Assembly (NCBI GenBank): GCA_015680685.1
Contig: MNCI01035040.1
Location: 304,064 to 368,063 of the forward strand
From: Gnetum montanum
Lineage: Eukaryota; Streptophyta; Gnetopsida; Gnetales; Gnetaceae
Reading direction: 5' to 3'
DNA length: 64,000 bases
Shown piece by piece: positions 46,410 through 58,515 of the stretch. Every line of letters starts with the position of its first letter. Positions within the stretch are counted from its first letter, which is position 1. Under the pieces are notes generated by a model, which ran no database searches, was not told the DNA's origin, and saw only the letters and a list, made by a program, of their open reading frames with translations. The position numbers and the translations under genes were made by a program.

Positions 46410-47923
46410 TAAAACACCACAAAAATTTGCATGTTATAGCCAATTTTCATTGCATAGATTTCACCCCATGAAATTGGAGGTAAAACTTCATTATAACTAT
46501 GATGATTGTAATGCATAGTGGGAAATTTCACATAATTTATACTATTGGGGCTGAAAAATGCTTCATAAGTGATCAAAGCCTCATTCCCCAAGTAAAATAA
46601 AAAGTTACCTAGTGTCTATATTTGGGCTTGGGGGGTTAAAAATGCCTTTTGGAATGCCAAAAAGGACAATTTGATGGGTTTTATGGAGGATATACACTTT
46701 TCTACATTGGAAGCACATGCAAGGGGGTAAATTTCACCTACACCCAATGTGGAAGGATGGGGGTTTTTGAAACTTTCTCTCTTCAATATGGAGACTACAT
46801 GCATAGCTTGGAAACCTTTCCCTCTCAACATCAAAGTTTTCCCCAATGTGGAGTCTTCACTCCCAATGTTGAAAATTGCATTCCCCAACGTGGAAGCCAC
46901 AAAAGCCAAAATTCATCACTTCATGCACTTCAACATTGACCAACCACTTCAACAAGCATGGTGAAGAGCTTAGCATGGATGATTCATCTCTAGTGTGGAA
47001 GGTGTGTCTTGGTTACTATTTATAGTAAATGAAATGGCCATGAGGGGAAGCATTTACTATGCATAGTAACCATCCAAATTTGGGCACCCATCTCACCCAA
47101 ATTTGACAGCTAATTTGTAGCCATTTTGTAGCATCATTCATGGCCCAAGACCTATAGAAAATAGCCTCAAACACCATCTACAAGTTCCACATTTTTTTGC
47201 AATCCAAGATTGTTGGCATACACACACTTTTGCACATGAAATTGTTCATAGTCCTACACTTGGGAATTCTCAAGCACTCAAGAGCTTTTTACAAGTTTCC
47301 ACACTTGTATTCTCTTGAACCCAATGTAAACACCCTATGACTTTGTGGCCTCATAACCACCTTTGAGATTTGTGAATTTTCAAGCGCCACACTACACTCC
47401 TGGGATTCCCAACTCCCAGCATAGAGCATTTGGGTAGCTTATGTTTTTCACACTTCTCAACCTCCACCATAGCCAATGTTGTAGATTTGAGATTGTAGCA
47501 CCAGAGGTTTAATAGCATCAAGAGTGGCAGGACATCCAGTTCATGGAGTTGACTATATTGACTTCAATGGACCCTAAACCCCCATCCAAGTGAACTCCCC
47601 TACTACCCATCCAGGCATCATTTGCATGCATCTCTTACTTATTCTTTATTTTTTTCTCAATAAAGTTTCAAGTTTTGGGTTTTGTATGAAGACATACTTG
47701 TTTATTTTCTATGCATTATTTAGATTTGTTATCAATTTTTACATTTCATTTCATTACATTATTTTGCAAACCCCCCAAGTCCCTAGTTGATCTACCAAAA
47801 TATCTAGAGTGTCTCGAATTCCTTTTTTTCATGGAGGCCTTGGTGATTTGTAGGTTGAGGAATTGTTGTGCACCAGATCTCCTTAAATATTTTTTCCAGC
47901 AATTTAATTTTCTAATTGCAACA
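46410..47923 (+). repeat. 3' LTR of El-4
   Basis: It is preceded by the purine-rich ATAAAGAGGGACCAT. It starts TAAAACACC (decayed TG) and ends GCAACA, followed by the GAGTA target copy. The TATA box of the 5' copy reads TATAGAAA here. Open frames of 97, 96 and 71 codons overlap on both strands and are shadows of the LTR. Confidence 0.88.
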
Positions 47924-50553
47924 GAGTAGACTATTCATATTTGATAGCCATGTATTTATGATATTTATGTATTTTTATTTTATATAATAACCTAATCTCA
48001 TAACCTATTAGGTACCATGGATGTTGGCAAGGACTTGGGCTACTTCAATAAGAATAAGTGTATAATATACTTTAATTTTCATTATATGTTTAGCTTATGT
48101 TTTTTGGATTCATGTGTTTTATATCTATATTGTATTTAATGTTTATGCATTAGATTAATTTATAGGAGATGTTTCAATATTCCATGGCATATGTAAATGA
48201 GATGTTTTAAAGTAAATTTTATTATATTTGTGATTAGAGTATGTTTTATGTTGGTAATGTTATTAGTTAGATGATTTATATTTTATGCTTTATGATTGGT
48301 TAGTAATTTTATGCTTAAGAAATAAAAGAGGTGTATTGATTTCATATTTTTTATTATATTTTTTAAATTGACCTAAGTGTAATATAATATTGGTAATACC
48401 TTTATATTTTATTTTATTTTTAAATTATTTATATGATAGATTAGTATGGTTAAGTGTTTTGTTAATTATGATGTGCCATGTATGGCATTTTAATAATTTT
48501 TTATTTTATTAGTACATGATTTTTTGGGATCAGTTAGCTTTAGTAAGTTTTATTAAGTTGCATTATGCAATGCACACATTACATGTTTATTCCTACACTA
48601 TTGATATGTGAGTTCTATAGTTACCTTGTTTCTTTTTTTGTAAGGATTTGGTTAGAGGGGTTTAGCACCTTTTCTCTTTCATATTAAACATTACATGCTA
48701 ACTTACTAGCTTTTGGGAGTTTCTCATATTGGGTTTGGAAAAATGTTGTTTAAGATTAGGGTTAGCACATTTTTAGAATTCCTAAATCTATATCTACCAT
48801 AGTCTAAACTTAGTAGAGCACATTGACATCCTTAGGATTTGGACATGGAAACTTTATTGGTGGATCAAGATGTAGCTATGTGGGTGTTTGTGTGATTTGT
48901 GTGCATGTGTCATAGCTTAGTTTGGAAAAAATGTGAATGTGTCTTCTTCAATGTTGGCTTTTGGTGATTTATTAATTAGGATTCTTTAATACCTTCTTAT
49001 GATGCTTCTAGTTCTACTAGGTTTTCTTGTTGGTTGGGTTACTTCATATATTAGGTTCAATTTCGAGCTTTTGTTAGGTATTTGTGGTTGCATGTGAGTG
49101 TAAGTACCTATTTTTTAGCTATGTTTAGTTCTAGTATTTTTCTACTATAAAGTAATAATTGCAATATTATGGAATTTTAGCTCTACTTGATGGATAGGTA
49201 ATAGAGTGTATTTTTATTTATTTTCATTATTTGGTTAAATGATAATTATAAATTTATTTTTTATTGTGATTTATTTATTCACAATGTTAATTTAACACTT
49301 TGTTAAAAATGTTTTATCTTTTATGTGAACATACAAATTTTGATTCTATTGGTTTATAGTACAATTAGTCCTCTAGATTATCTTATTTCTTTGTATGTAG
49401 ATTTTGTATTTTTCTTTTGATGTGCAAATAACTCTATTATGGAATTTAGTTTTAATTTGCTCAAAAAATATTTATTTTGTAATATTATTATTTTACTTTT
49501 TATGGTTTAGTCAATTATTCATTATAGATTAGTCTTGTAATACTATAAGATGTAGTTCCTTTCTCAAGGATTAGTAGATGTATTATTTTACAATGATTTT
49601 CATTTTTATTATTCTATTTCATAGTTTTTGATCTTCTAGCCATTTTTTTGAAGAAATGTAGATGTGCATTATGATTACGACAAACTAACATAGGAGACAT
49701 TTATTAAACATAATAACTTGTGTTGTCCCATTAGTAGTAGGTTATGATAGGATTCATAACGATTTAAAATTTTAGATGTGTACATGAATTATGACTTTCA
49801 TCATGAGTCCATAAACATGTTGTATCCTATGATCATAGGTCATAATATTCTTTAAAATTAGATCAGTAAGTTGTAACATTTATCATAACCTATAGCACAA
49901 GTCAAGACAAATGTAGCAACTTGAAGATACATGTTGCGATAAATGCATAGTTTGTGATGAAAGTAGTGACAATTTCTAAGTAACATTCATAACTATATAT
50001 GGCATGGAATCCTCACTAATAATGCTAGAAACTGGATTTTAGGTCCTACTTTTTCACTTTTGAACATTTTGATCATGATTAAGTGATGGACATGTTCATT
50101 TTGTATATCCCTTATGGTTGATAATGTACTTTTTTTCCCATCAATTTCACTACATGTAATGGTAGAATTTTATTACTCACTTCATTGGTTGGGTTTTTTC
50201 TTAGCCAAGTATTTCTATTATATTTGATGAGTTATGTCTATTGAGGGTGGACAAGATTGATATAACATAGGATTGATACCTATTTATCATAGTCTCCCCT
50301 TTTTCAGTTGTGATAATCTTATGTCTTGAGAGTAAGGATTTGTATTCTAGTTTGACTTTTTAGTTTCAATTTGCATCTTTTTAGATTCCCTTAATTTTTT
50401 TGAATTTTCATATGATTTTTTATTACAATTTTGAATGCTTGTTATTAGTTTTGTTGAGGTGAACAATGATTTATCATAATAAGTAAACAATGATTTATCA
50501 TAAATAAGTACTAAATAATGATATCTATTTATCATAGTCTCCCCTTTTAATAA
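47924..50553. other. AT-rich DNA without recognisable gene
   Basis: I find no ORF over 75 codons supported by motifs up to 50340, and no LTR or RNA gene. A 30-bp block (TGATACCTATTTATCATAGT and onward) occurs at 50274 and, with one change, at 50519, and AACAATGATTTATCATAA is duplicated near 50465-50505. A 143-codon minus-strand frame (50347-50778) spans this repeat and an LTR remnant and is not a gene. Confidence 0.5.
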
Positions 50554-50843
50554 GGTGTGCTTAGATACACAATGCTCGAATAAAGATCCGTTTACTCTAT
50601 GACTCCTACTGTGGGCACTCAAAAATAATTCTAACTTTGGAAGAGAAAAATTACAAGAGTTCGGATAAAGGAGTGAAAACATACTATCCAAAAAGAAGTG
50701 CCCTTGTCCCTTATTTATAGACAATGAGATAGGTTTCAACATCATGTGTCCGATGTCGCTTGGCCGATCCGATATCACGTATCTGATATTGAGGGTCCGA
50801 TATCAAGGATTCGATATCGGGTGGCTTATTTGGTGACTCATCA
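50554..50843 (-). repeat. Asp-family LTR remnant
   Basis: The sequence aligns with the El-6 LTR from GCTCGAATAAAGATCC (50576) to the terminal GACTCATCA (50843), in minus orientation, with TATA (TTATTTATAGA, about 50710-50720). Its palindromes have a variant spelling (GATATCACGTATCTGATATT at 50771-50790; TCGATATCGG near 50811). No internal region is attached, so it is truncated. Confidence 0.75.
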
Positions 50844-51515
50844 GAAGGAAAAAGCATTATATGGGGGAAGCCCCACAATCTCCATTGTTCATCTCCTTAT
50901 TGATATTATTAGTCCATTGATCCCACCTACCTAGGTTGTGATCTCATAAATCATATCATCACATTCTATAATAATTATATGCTATTAGTTAATTATCCTC
51001 ATACAATTCTAAGGAGTTTTTCAAACTTATTAATAGGTAAGAAACTTAAATGATAAGGTATTTTTCTTATGGTTCTATCACTTCATTAAAGCATATTTTT
51101 ACAACCTAGGTGGAAAATTTTAAATATAACATTAGTTAAGGTAGAATACTTCAAAAGCTATTGTTGATCAAGTAAGCTTCTAATGCATTCATATTTAAGT
51201 GTGTCTAGATGGACTTTTGCGCATGATGGAACTCATTACTCATCCATTGTATGATCATTATCTTTTGGACAATTTTAAAGGTTTAATAAATAACTACATC
51301 AAGGGTCAGCTCATCTATCCTAAGCTAATTAGCCTCTTTAATGCTATATGTTAGATAAAATACATTAAGGAAGTTGTTATCTAGTGTAATAACTTAGAAT
51401 GGATGAGCTTCCACAATAAGGCCAATAAAGTAGCTAGTAAAGAAAAAGACTCAAAGAACACAAGGTAAAAAATCACATCTATGAATGAAGCTTCACAAGG
51501 ATCCTCATCCATAGT
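50844..51515 (+). other. Unassigned AT-rich sequence left of El-6
   Basis: A coding-like plus-strand stretch (HPLYDHYLLDNFKGLINNYI, about 51250-51300, and on to KANKVASKEKDSKN) suggests a decayed transposon ORF, but I cannot name the family. It would continue right of El-6 at 58516, since ATAGT flanks both sides. Confidence 0.35.
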
Positions 51516-52522
51516 TGATGAGCGGTGAGGTACCCCTACACTCAATGATACGAAACGAGCGTAGCACGAACGATCCGATCAAACTCTGTAGACTAAGTGC
51601 CTACACACCCCATGGAACACTTGGGGTTAATCATTCGTTGTCTTCCCAGACTTACTTGTAGTTGTCACGGTGTATGGTTAAGTAAGTCTAAGGTATATGA
51701 CTTTTATATCTTTTTATGTTTTTCTCCTATGCTATTGAGGTGAAGGGTTGAGAAACTAACTAACTCTAACTAATGACTAAGTCTAAATTACCTAGTGTCA
51801 GCATCCGTTCCCACTTATCGTACACACCCTGAATCGATGCAACTGCAGCTACCAAATGCTAATCATTGCTAGGGTCACCGCGCGTAACACACGTGCTCGA
51901 AGTGGTCGTACTGAGGCACTTAACTAGGAGGAAAGGGTTGAGAGAATCTATCTAGCCTAAGTGCGATGAGCAGTCGATTCCTTGATTAACTGTACACATC
52001 TAGGACTACCACTGGGATTACCAAGTGTAGATCCTAAATACGCCACTAGGTTACCAAGAAGTCACATGAGAGGCTCGTAATCAAGTTGTACTCATATCGC
52101 ATGCGATGAGCAGCCGATTCCTTGACTATCTATACACATCCTTAGATGCTCGTAATCAAGTCGTACTCATACTGCATTCTAGGAGTTTAAGGGTGAGAGA
52201 GAAACAATAAATAAAATCCTATTCCATGCATTGTAAGGTTTATCCGGAAAGCTCATCTTTATTGTCGTACACAACTTGTGTTCAGGTACAATGTTGCTCG
52301 AATATAGATCCATTCACTTTGGGACTCCTACTGCGGGCACATGGAAAATATTCTATCTCTGGAGTGATCAAACTGCTAGAGTTTCCCTACTTCTAACTCA
52401 GGATGAGGAATAAGGGGAGTGCCACCTCTTATTTATAGATATGGCGACGGACCGCGATATCGTGTACACAACATCACAGGGGACGATGCAATATCACGGC
52501 TCACGTGAATCGCGTCTCATCA
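51516..52522 (-). repeat. 3' LTR of El-6 (1007 bp)
   Basis: In element orientation it starts TGATGAGACGCG at 52522 and ends near 51516. It has two minisatellite units, a TATA box (about 52432-52440) and a palindrome at 52456-52475 (GATATCGTGTACACAACATC). The 5' copy lacks about 45 bp present here near 51620-51660. Confidence 0.9.
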
Positions 52523-52537
52523 TACCCCCATGACTGA
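52523..52537 (-). promoter_or_regulatory. Polypurine tract of El-6
   Basis: The plus strand reads TACCCCCATGACTGA, so the element strand carries TCAGTCATGGGGGTA directly before the LTR start. Confidence 0.8.
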
Positions 52538-52689
52538 ATAAAAACTCATCCTCGAGTTCCTTACAATAATATCGGGAAGGTATGGAATTATTGAGGGGAA
52601 TGGAACTAATGGGATGACATGTGAACAGATCATCATTACAAGACTTGACAAAACTGGTGTTCATGACAACAAGGGTGAACACCTTATTA

Positions 52690-52885
52690 CAATGACATCA
52701 GGCGCCTTTTGGCAGCTGAGAAAGAGAGAGAGAGAAAGAAGTGTTGCTGCTGGCAATGCCAAGATTGTGCCTTTCATTGTCCATTGGTAAGTGCACCATC
52801 GATCTTGCTCCTTGCATAGCTGCTGTAGCGCTGTTCCATTTCAAATGTTTCCTCTAGATCTGGTTCATTGTTGCATGATTACCAT
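52690..52885 (-). pseudogene. ORF3 remnant of El-6
   Basis: ATG at 52885 follows GTGTTGTGTGTGTAG, the same splice-site-plus-ATG layout as ORF3 of El-2 and El-5. Only a short, stop-containing stretch remains before the 3' end sequence, so most of the roughly 2.8 kb ORF3 has been deleted. Confidence 0.5.
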
Positions 52886-53436
52886 CTACACACACAACAC
52901 AATCTTATATTAGTAAGGGTAAATGAATCATCATGTAATTGATACCTTGCTGTGGTGAAAGTTCATTGGCTAGGTTGTGGTATGGCTGATACGGATCTAG
53001 GGATATATTAATGATGACTACCAAAGGTGTAGGGGTTAGGAAGAAAATCAAAAATTTTAGGGCTAGGAGAAAATCAAAAAAATCAAGCCCCGTACCCCCA
53101 TGACTAATCGTGAACCTTCAGTAGTGTTAGAATGGAGAAAGGAAAGGAGTAAGAAAGATAGATAAAAAGGGACAACTATAGCATCGATGAAATGGATGTC
53201 AAGATGGAAATGAACAAAATAAAATTAATTGCAAAATGTTAAGGAAAAGATTTTAACTAATGCTCCAAATAGGAATGTTAGTGGGTCCTCCCCAAAGTAG
53301 GCTCATGTCCTTAATGCCCTGAAAAACCCACATCCAAAGAGTCCGTAGGCTCCGAGAATGTTATTTGGAACAAGAGTTAAAGTCTTAACCGCAAGAATTT
53401 ACCAAAAAGAAAACAATGCATCAACCAAAATATACA

Positions 53437-54241
53437 CTAATGATACAACTGACAATGAGGTGAACAATGGAGAGAAGGGTGGAGAGAAATAATGGAATGG
53501 AATCCTAAGAACAAGGTGGTGTACAACCCCTTGCATGTTCCATGATTAATGTGACTTAGCAAATCCCATTCCAAGTCTAACCTCAAACCAACCACATCCA
53601 ATGACTTTGCATCAATGCATTCGGCTAAACCATCCACTTGGATAACAAGAATGCCTTCTCCAAGAGTCACCACCATTTCGGTGAAACAAAGGAGAGAATT
53701 GGAAGTGAGAAGGGCCTTAGTTAGAGGGAACACTTTTGGTTCCATAACCAGTGCTTGTAGCCAAAGTTTATTTCATCTAAGGGGTGTGCTTTGAATTCTC
53801 ACCTTTTCTTCTCTTTTTTTTTGTTGTTATTTTGTGTTTTTATGTGTGAGAACCACACCATGCAAAGACTTTTTATTTTTACTATCTCAGTTTCTGATAG
53901 TTGGGTAACATCAGAACGGTAAGAAAAACTCAAAAAGAAAATGTCCAAGCCCCCAAGAGAACGGCCAACACAAAATCATCAAGTTCCCTTGAAGTCACAC
54001 CCTTTTCAATCCTTGAGTCCTTCCTTAGTTTGAGAAATGCCCAGTCACCGATTTGTTTAAGTTCTTATTAGAAGGGGATTGTACATTTCCAAGCCAAGAG
54101 AGACCATAGAAACTAGTAGATGGATGGATGAAGTGGTCTCATTGCCTACCATATCAAAAGAAACATACCTTAGTATCAACATTGTGACTTAAAGGTAAAA
54201 ACTAAACATTAGCAATCAATATGAAAATAGTTCATACCATC
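53437..54241 (-). other. Spacer of El-6, with a 102-codon open frame
   Basis: The spacer aligns with those of El-2, El-3 and El-7. A frame at 53745-53437 is open for 102 codons (MEPKVFPLTKALL, then GEGILVIQVDGLAECIDAKS). Its DNA is homologous to 8620-8830 and to about 63330-63480, but there the frame is broken, so it may be chance. A TATA-lacking AAGGGGATTG block near 54070 corresponds to the AAATGAGAGG region of El-7. Confidence 0.5.
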
Positions 54242-54358
54242 NNNNNNNNNNNNNNNNNNNNNNNNNNNNNNNNNNNNNNNNNNNNNNNNNNNNNNNNNNN
54301 NNNNNNNNNNNNNNNNNNNNNNNNNNNNNNNNNNNNNNNNNNNNNNNNNNNNNNNNNN
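54242..54358. other. Assembly gap (117 N)
   Basis: A run of unknown bases in El-6 lies between the end of protease (minus strand, 54360) and the spacer. Confidence 0.99.
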
Positions 54359-57300
54359 TTACATGGAGGCATTTTCTCCATGTCATCACCCGATGAATCA
54401 TTGTATGTGATTCATGGAACTTTCCTCTTCTCAATATTTTCATAAATATTTATCTTAGAGATTTTCAAGAAAAGATCACGGATCCTAAGGCATGCGTCTA
54501 CTGTACTTAGCCATACCCTTCCCATTATAATTGGGAAGTCTCCTTTGTTGTTGTTGACCTTAATCACTAGGAAATCAACTGGGTAAGACCAACCACACAT
54601 AGTGGTGATGATGTCCTCCACCAATCCCAAGGGAATGGTGATGGACTGGTTTGCTAGCTCTAGTTGAATGTTGCTCTTCTTAAGTTGGGGAAGGTTCCAG
54701 GCGTGATACATCTATCGTGAAATTAAGTTAACTCTGGAACCTGAGTCAAGAAGAGCCCTATGTGGTTTATTTCTAGAAATTTGTAAATAGATTAAGGAAC
54801 TCTCAGGGTCAGTTAGTTTCCTAGGAAGGTGGCCTACCTTGATCCAGTCAGTTACGGTATGCATTAACATAACCGTATGCGTTAAGCTCTGTTGGACTGA
54901 AGGGTGCTCCGAAGTGTTAGATGATGGAGGAGTGTACATGGGCCCAACCACTTGTTGTTGTGAGAGTTTGTCTGGGCTTTTGGTTCTGAAGAAGGGTCTT
55001 CTCTTTTTACAGTTGTCAGAACCAGCAGTAGGTTGAATATTTACAGCTCTTGTAGCGTGATGTTGCTGCGGTTGAGGAGGAAGTTCCCCTTGCATTGTTG
55101 GAGCAGGAGGTGTTATGGGAACTACTTGTGGAAGAGGTGCGGATGGATTTGGAGGATGGTGTGGGTATGGAGTGTCTCCCGGAGGAGAAGGAGTCCTTAT
55201 GAAGTACTCCCCAACTTCGTAGTGACGGTGGGGGGTTGTGTGACTCATAGAGTCACTTGGAGAAATCAGCTACTACACATAATATCCATAAGGTTTAGGC
55301 TACTGGTACGGGTGCTGATGTTTCGGCTATGGCATCCCCCATGACTGTGGGTATTGCCATTGTTGATGCTGTCCAATGGTTTGTGGTGGAGTTCCTCTTG
55401 GATAATACGTTAAGGGTTGGTGGAACTGCCTTGGATTACCTTGTGGATAAGGTAACCTTCAGGGTGTTTGTCGTTGGTTGAGTCTTGGATTAAGCACATA
55501 CACATTAGACTCCTGTAGATGTGAGATAATTGGACAACATCCCTTAAGATGGTCATAGTGGCAGATCTCACATCCACCATCATCTTTTGTGTCTGACTCC
55601 ACAATCACATCGGAGTTAGTGATTTTCCCCTTACCCTTGTTATGTGTAGGGCCTAAATCTCTCCACTTTGTCTTACCTTTATCCCTACTTTGTTCTACCT
55701 TAGACTCTTCTACAATTTTTAAGATAGTTTCAATTTTAGAGTCTAAGGAACTCCATACGTCATCTACCTTAGCCGCTATTTCTGTTGTAAGCTTTTGAAG
55801 TGGCAAGGTCTTTCTATTCACCAACTCTTCGATTGGTGACTCATCCTCTTCATCACAAAATTTCACTCCCTTCTTTCGAAGAGAGGGGTCATGGTTGTAT
55901 TCTTCTGTACTTTCCCTTTTTCATAGCTCACCTTCTTCTTTTGCTACTTGCTCTAATAAGTGATGTACCTCATGGGCTCTAAGTTGTGAGAGTATCCCTT
56001 GGGCATAAGTCCCAAGGGTTCTTCTCATTTCATGCCTTAGCCCATCCACGATGTGGCGAAGTTGATCCCACAGAGCATACCCATGGCCCGGGCAATGATG
56101 TAACAATGTGTAGTAGCAAGCCATGGAAGCATCCAAGGGTTCATGAGTACCTTTTTTCCAACCTTGGATCTGCTTACGTAAATTGGACACTCTGGAGTAC
56201 GTCTAATACTTATCGTTGAATAGTTCTAGCATCGTACTCCACCTCCTGATGGTTTTCGGTTCTAAGGACCGGTACCAACTCTCTGCTTCTTAGGTGAGTG
56301 TCCTTGGGAACAACTTAAGTTTTTGTCACTCATTTTCTATATTCTGCAAGGCACAGGAATCATGGAATGCCTGTAAATGATTTTGCAGATCTACGTTGTA
56401 TCCCCCTTCAAATCGTGGGATATTGTTCATGTCTAAATGTTTGATCTGACTATCTTTTAAATGCCTTGTGGGAATCCTAACTACCTCCGTTATGTCAAGC
56501 ATACTTTGGGTTGCGAGTAGGAGATCATCATGATCATCTCTTTCATGATGCCTGTGATGTCTGTGTTGTTCCCTACTCTCCGTATGTCCTTACCCTTGTC
56601 CTCTCTCTCGACTTTCCCATCGAGGTCTCTCATTTTGTCTACCTTTATCCTCTTTGTTGTGTTCATGATGGCTGTGCCCAGATGTGGAAGGAGAGGGTGA
56701 GTGATGTGAAGAAGGGGAAGAAGAAGGGGAACCATCATTGTGACGATGTTTCCTATCTTCTCTTCTGCTACTCCGGCCCCGATCGTGATGACGATCTAAG
56801 TGCCTGTCCTTAGCATGAGTAGTTGTTCCCTCTGTGAATAGTTGGTGTTCATGGGCATCAGAACCATGGTTATGGATCGTTGATCGTAGGTTTTGATACC
56901 CTACCTCCTCACCATCGTTAGGAGGGGAACATCATTTGCTAAATAACTCGTTATAAGGGGTTCCTCATCTCCTATTTCACTAAGGACGTGCAGAACTTTG
57001 TCCTTCAAAAGTGTATGTTGACTCTCCTGCCTTAAGTCCCTCATACGTTGTGCATCTATGGGATGATAATCTCTCATATCAAAGTCTTTTGCAACGTATT
57101 CAATATATAATTCAGTCATGCCTATCTGTGCTAAAGCACAGAAGAGCATGTGAGAGATTGATCGATCTGGGGGTAACATGATGTTACCTTGCAAATCTCT
57201 CAATTGCAGTTGTTCGTGTTGATGGAGGATAAAGGTAAAGTTTGGAATATACTCATCGGGATGAGTATAAACTATCTTGTATTGTTTAGGACTTGGCTGA

Positions 57301-57380
57301 TTTCGGCTATGTGTTTTATGTTGCCAACTGTCTCATGTATGATCCATAGGTGGTGAGTTGCTCTTATGAGAAGAAGACAT
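54359..57380 (-). pseudogene. gag: gag-protease of El-6, lightly broken
   Basis: ATG at 57380 (MSSSHKSNSPP). An N-terminal domain (RDLQGNIMLPPDRSISHMLF, 57200-56901) is followed by a basic Arg-His region, the gag core (HLDMNNIPRFEGGYN near 56430), a helical part (GTHEPLDASMACYYTLLHHC, 56150), an acidic stretch, a Lys-rich stretch and an intact knuckle of form C-x2-C-x3-H-x4-C (CEICHYDHLKGCC, about 55560). A Pro-rich linker leads to protease with the catalytic triplet intact (ALLDSGSRVNLIS near 54740) and GDFPIIMGRVWLSTVDA near 54530. Stops and frameshifts are few. This is the best protease in the window. Confidence 0.85.
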
Positions 57381-57506
57381 TTTGATTTATCAGTGTGCTA
57401 ATTTCACCATTATAAAATTTTTCTATTAATTAACTTGAAGGTTTGTTTAGGCTCCCAACGATGTGAGTGATATCCTTTATGTTCTATTCGGTGCACAAAC
57501 ACTTAG

Positions 57507-57524
57507 TCCCCAGCAACGACGCCA
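57507..57524 (-). promoter_or_regulatory. Primer binding site, tRNA-Asp, El-6
   Basis: TCCCCAGCAACGACGCCA on the plus strand differs from the perfect tRNA-Asp end at two positions, both G to A in CpG sites. It is one base from the LTR. Confidence 0.9.
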
Positions 57525-57525
57525 A

Positions 57526-58515
57526 TGATGAGTGGCGAGGTACCCCTACACTCAACGATACGAAACGAGCGTAGCATGCATGATCTGGTTGAACTCGCAG
57601 ACTAAGTGCCTACACACCCCGTAGTTGTCACAGTGTATGGTTAAGTAAGTCCAAGGTATATGATTTTTATATCTTTTTATGTTTTTCTCCTATGCTATTG
57701 AGGTGAAGGGTTGAGAAACTAACTAACTCTAACTAATGACTAAGTCTAAATTACCTAGCGTCAGCATCCGTTCCCACTTACCATACACACCCTGAACCGA
57801 TGCAACCATGGCTACCAAATGCTAATCATTGCTGGGATCACCGTGCATAATGCATGTGCTCAAAGTAGTCATATTGAGGCACTTAACTAGGAGGAAAGGG
57901 TTGAGAGAATCTATCTAGCCTAAGTGCGATGAGCAGCCGATTCCTTGATTAACCGTATACATCTGGGACTACCACTGGGATTACCAAGCACAAATCCTAA
58001 ATACACCACTGGGTTACCAAGTAGTCACATGAGATGCTCGTAATCAAGTCGTACTCATACTGCATGCAATGAGCAGCTGATTCCTTGACTATCCGTACAC
58101 ATCCTTAGATGCTCGTAATCAAGTCGTGCTCATACCGCATTCTAGGAGTTTAAGGGTGAGAAAGAAACAATAAATAAAATCCTATTCCATGCATTGCAAG
58201 GTTTATCCGGAAAGCTCGTCTTTATTGCTGTACACAACTTGTGTTCATGTACAATGTTGCTCGAATAAAGATCCGTTCACTTTGTGACTCCTACTACGGG
58301 CACATGGAAAATATTCTATCTCTGGAGTGTTCAAACTGCTAGAGTTTCCCTACTTCTAACTCAAGATGAGGAATAAGGGGAGTGCCACCTCTTATTTATA
58401 GATATGGTGGCAGACCGCAATATCGCGTACGCAACATCGCAGGGGACGATGCGATATCACAGCTCACGCGAATCATGTACGCGATATCGCGGCTCACGCG
58501 AATGACGTCTCATAA
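57526..58515 (-). repeat. 5' LTR of El-6 (990 bp)
   Basis: It lies between the PBS and the ATAGT target copy. The outer terminus reads CTCATAA, a decayed CTCATCA. TATA lies at 58389-58403, with palindromes at 58419-58438 and near 58474-58493. Two minisatellite units lie at about 57970-58025. Confidence 0.9.

Larger units (their letters stand above)
20687..47923 (+). mobile_element. El-4: giant Tat/Ogre-like Ty3/gypsy element
   Basis: Two LTRs of about 1.5 kb (20687-22206 and 46410-47923) bracket 24 kb. Flanking GAATA (20682-20686) and GAGTA (47924-47928) are a target duplication with one mismatch. Order: leader with a 0.5-kb tandem duplication, gag-protease, minus-strand spliced gene, tandem array (holding El-5), RT, RNase H, a second archaeal-type RNase H, integrase with GPF end, minisatellite, LTR. 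Dual RNase H and a protease separated from RT are hallmarks of the Tat/Ogre group. Without El-5 it spans about 21.7 kb. The LTRs differ visibly, roughly 10-15 percent in stretches compared by eye, so it is old. All plus-strand ORFs are broken. Confidence 0.88.
51516..58515 (-). mobile_element. El-6: complete Asp-primed element with gag-protease
   Basis: The minus-strand element has both LTRs (5' at 57526-58515, 3' at 51516-52522) and identical flanking ATAGT (51511-51515 and 58516-58520). Order: LTR, PBS, gag, protease, a 117-base N run, spacer, ORF3 remnant, PPT, LTR. RT and integrase are not seen. The N run sits exactly where pol would follow the protease, so absence of pol depends on the gap length being right. 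El-3 has the same plan without a gap, which supports true deletion. Confidence 0.9.

Noticed and set aside
46616-46939. Overlapping ORFs of 97, 96 and 71 codons
   Set aside because: They fall in the U3 of the El-4 3' LTR and have no counterpart in the 5' LTR frame.
54216-54445. ORFs spanning the N run
   Set aside because: They consist mostly of unknown residues.
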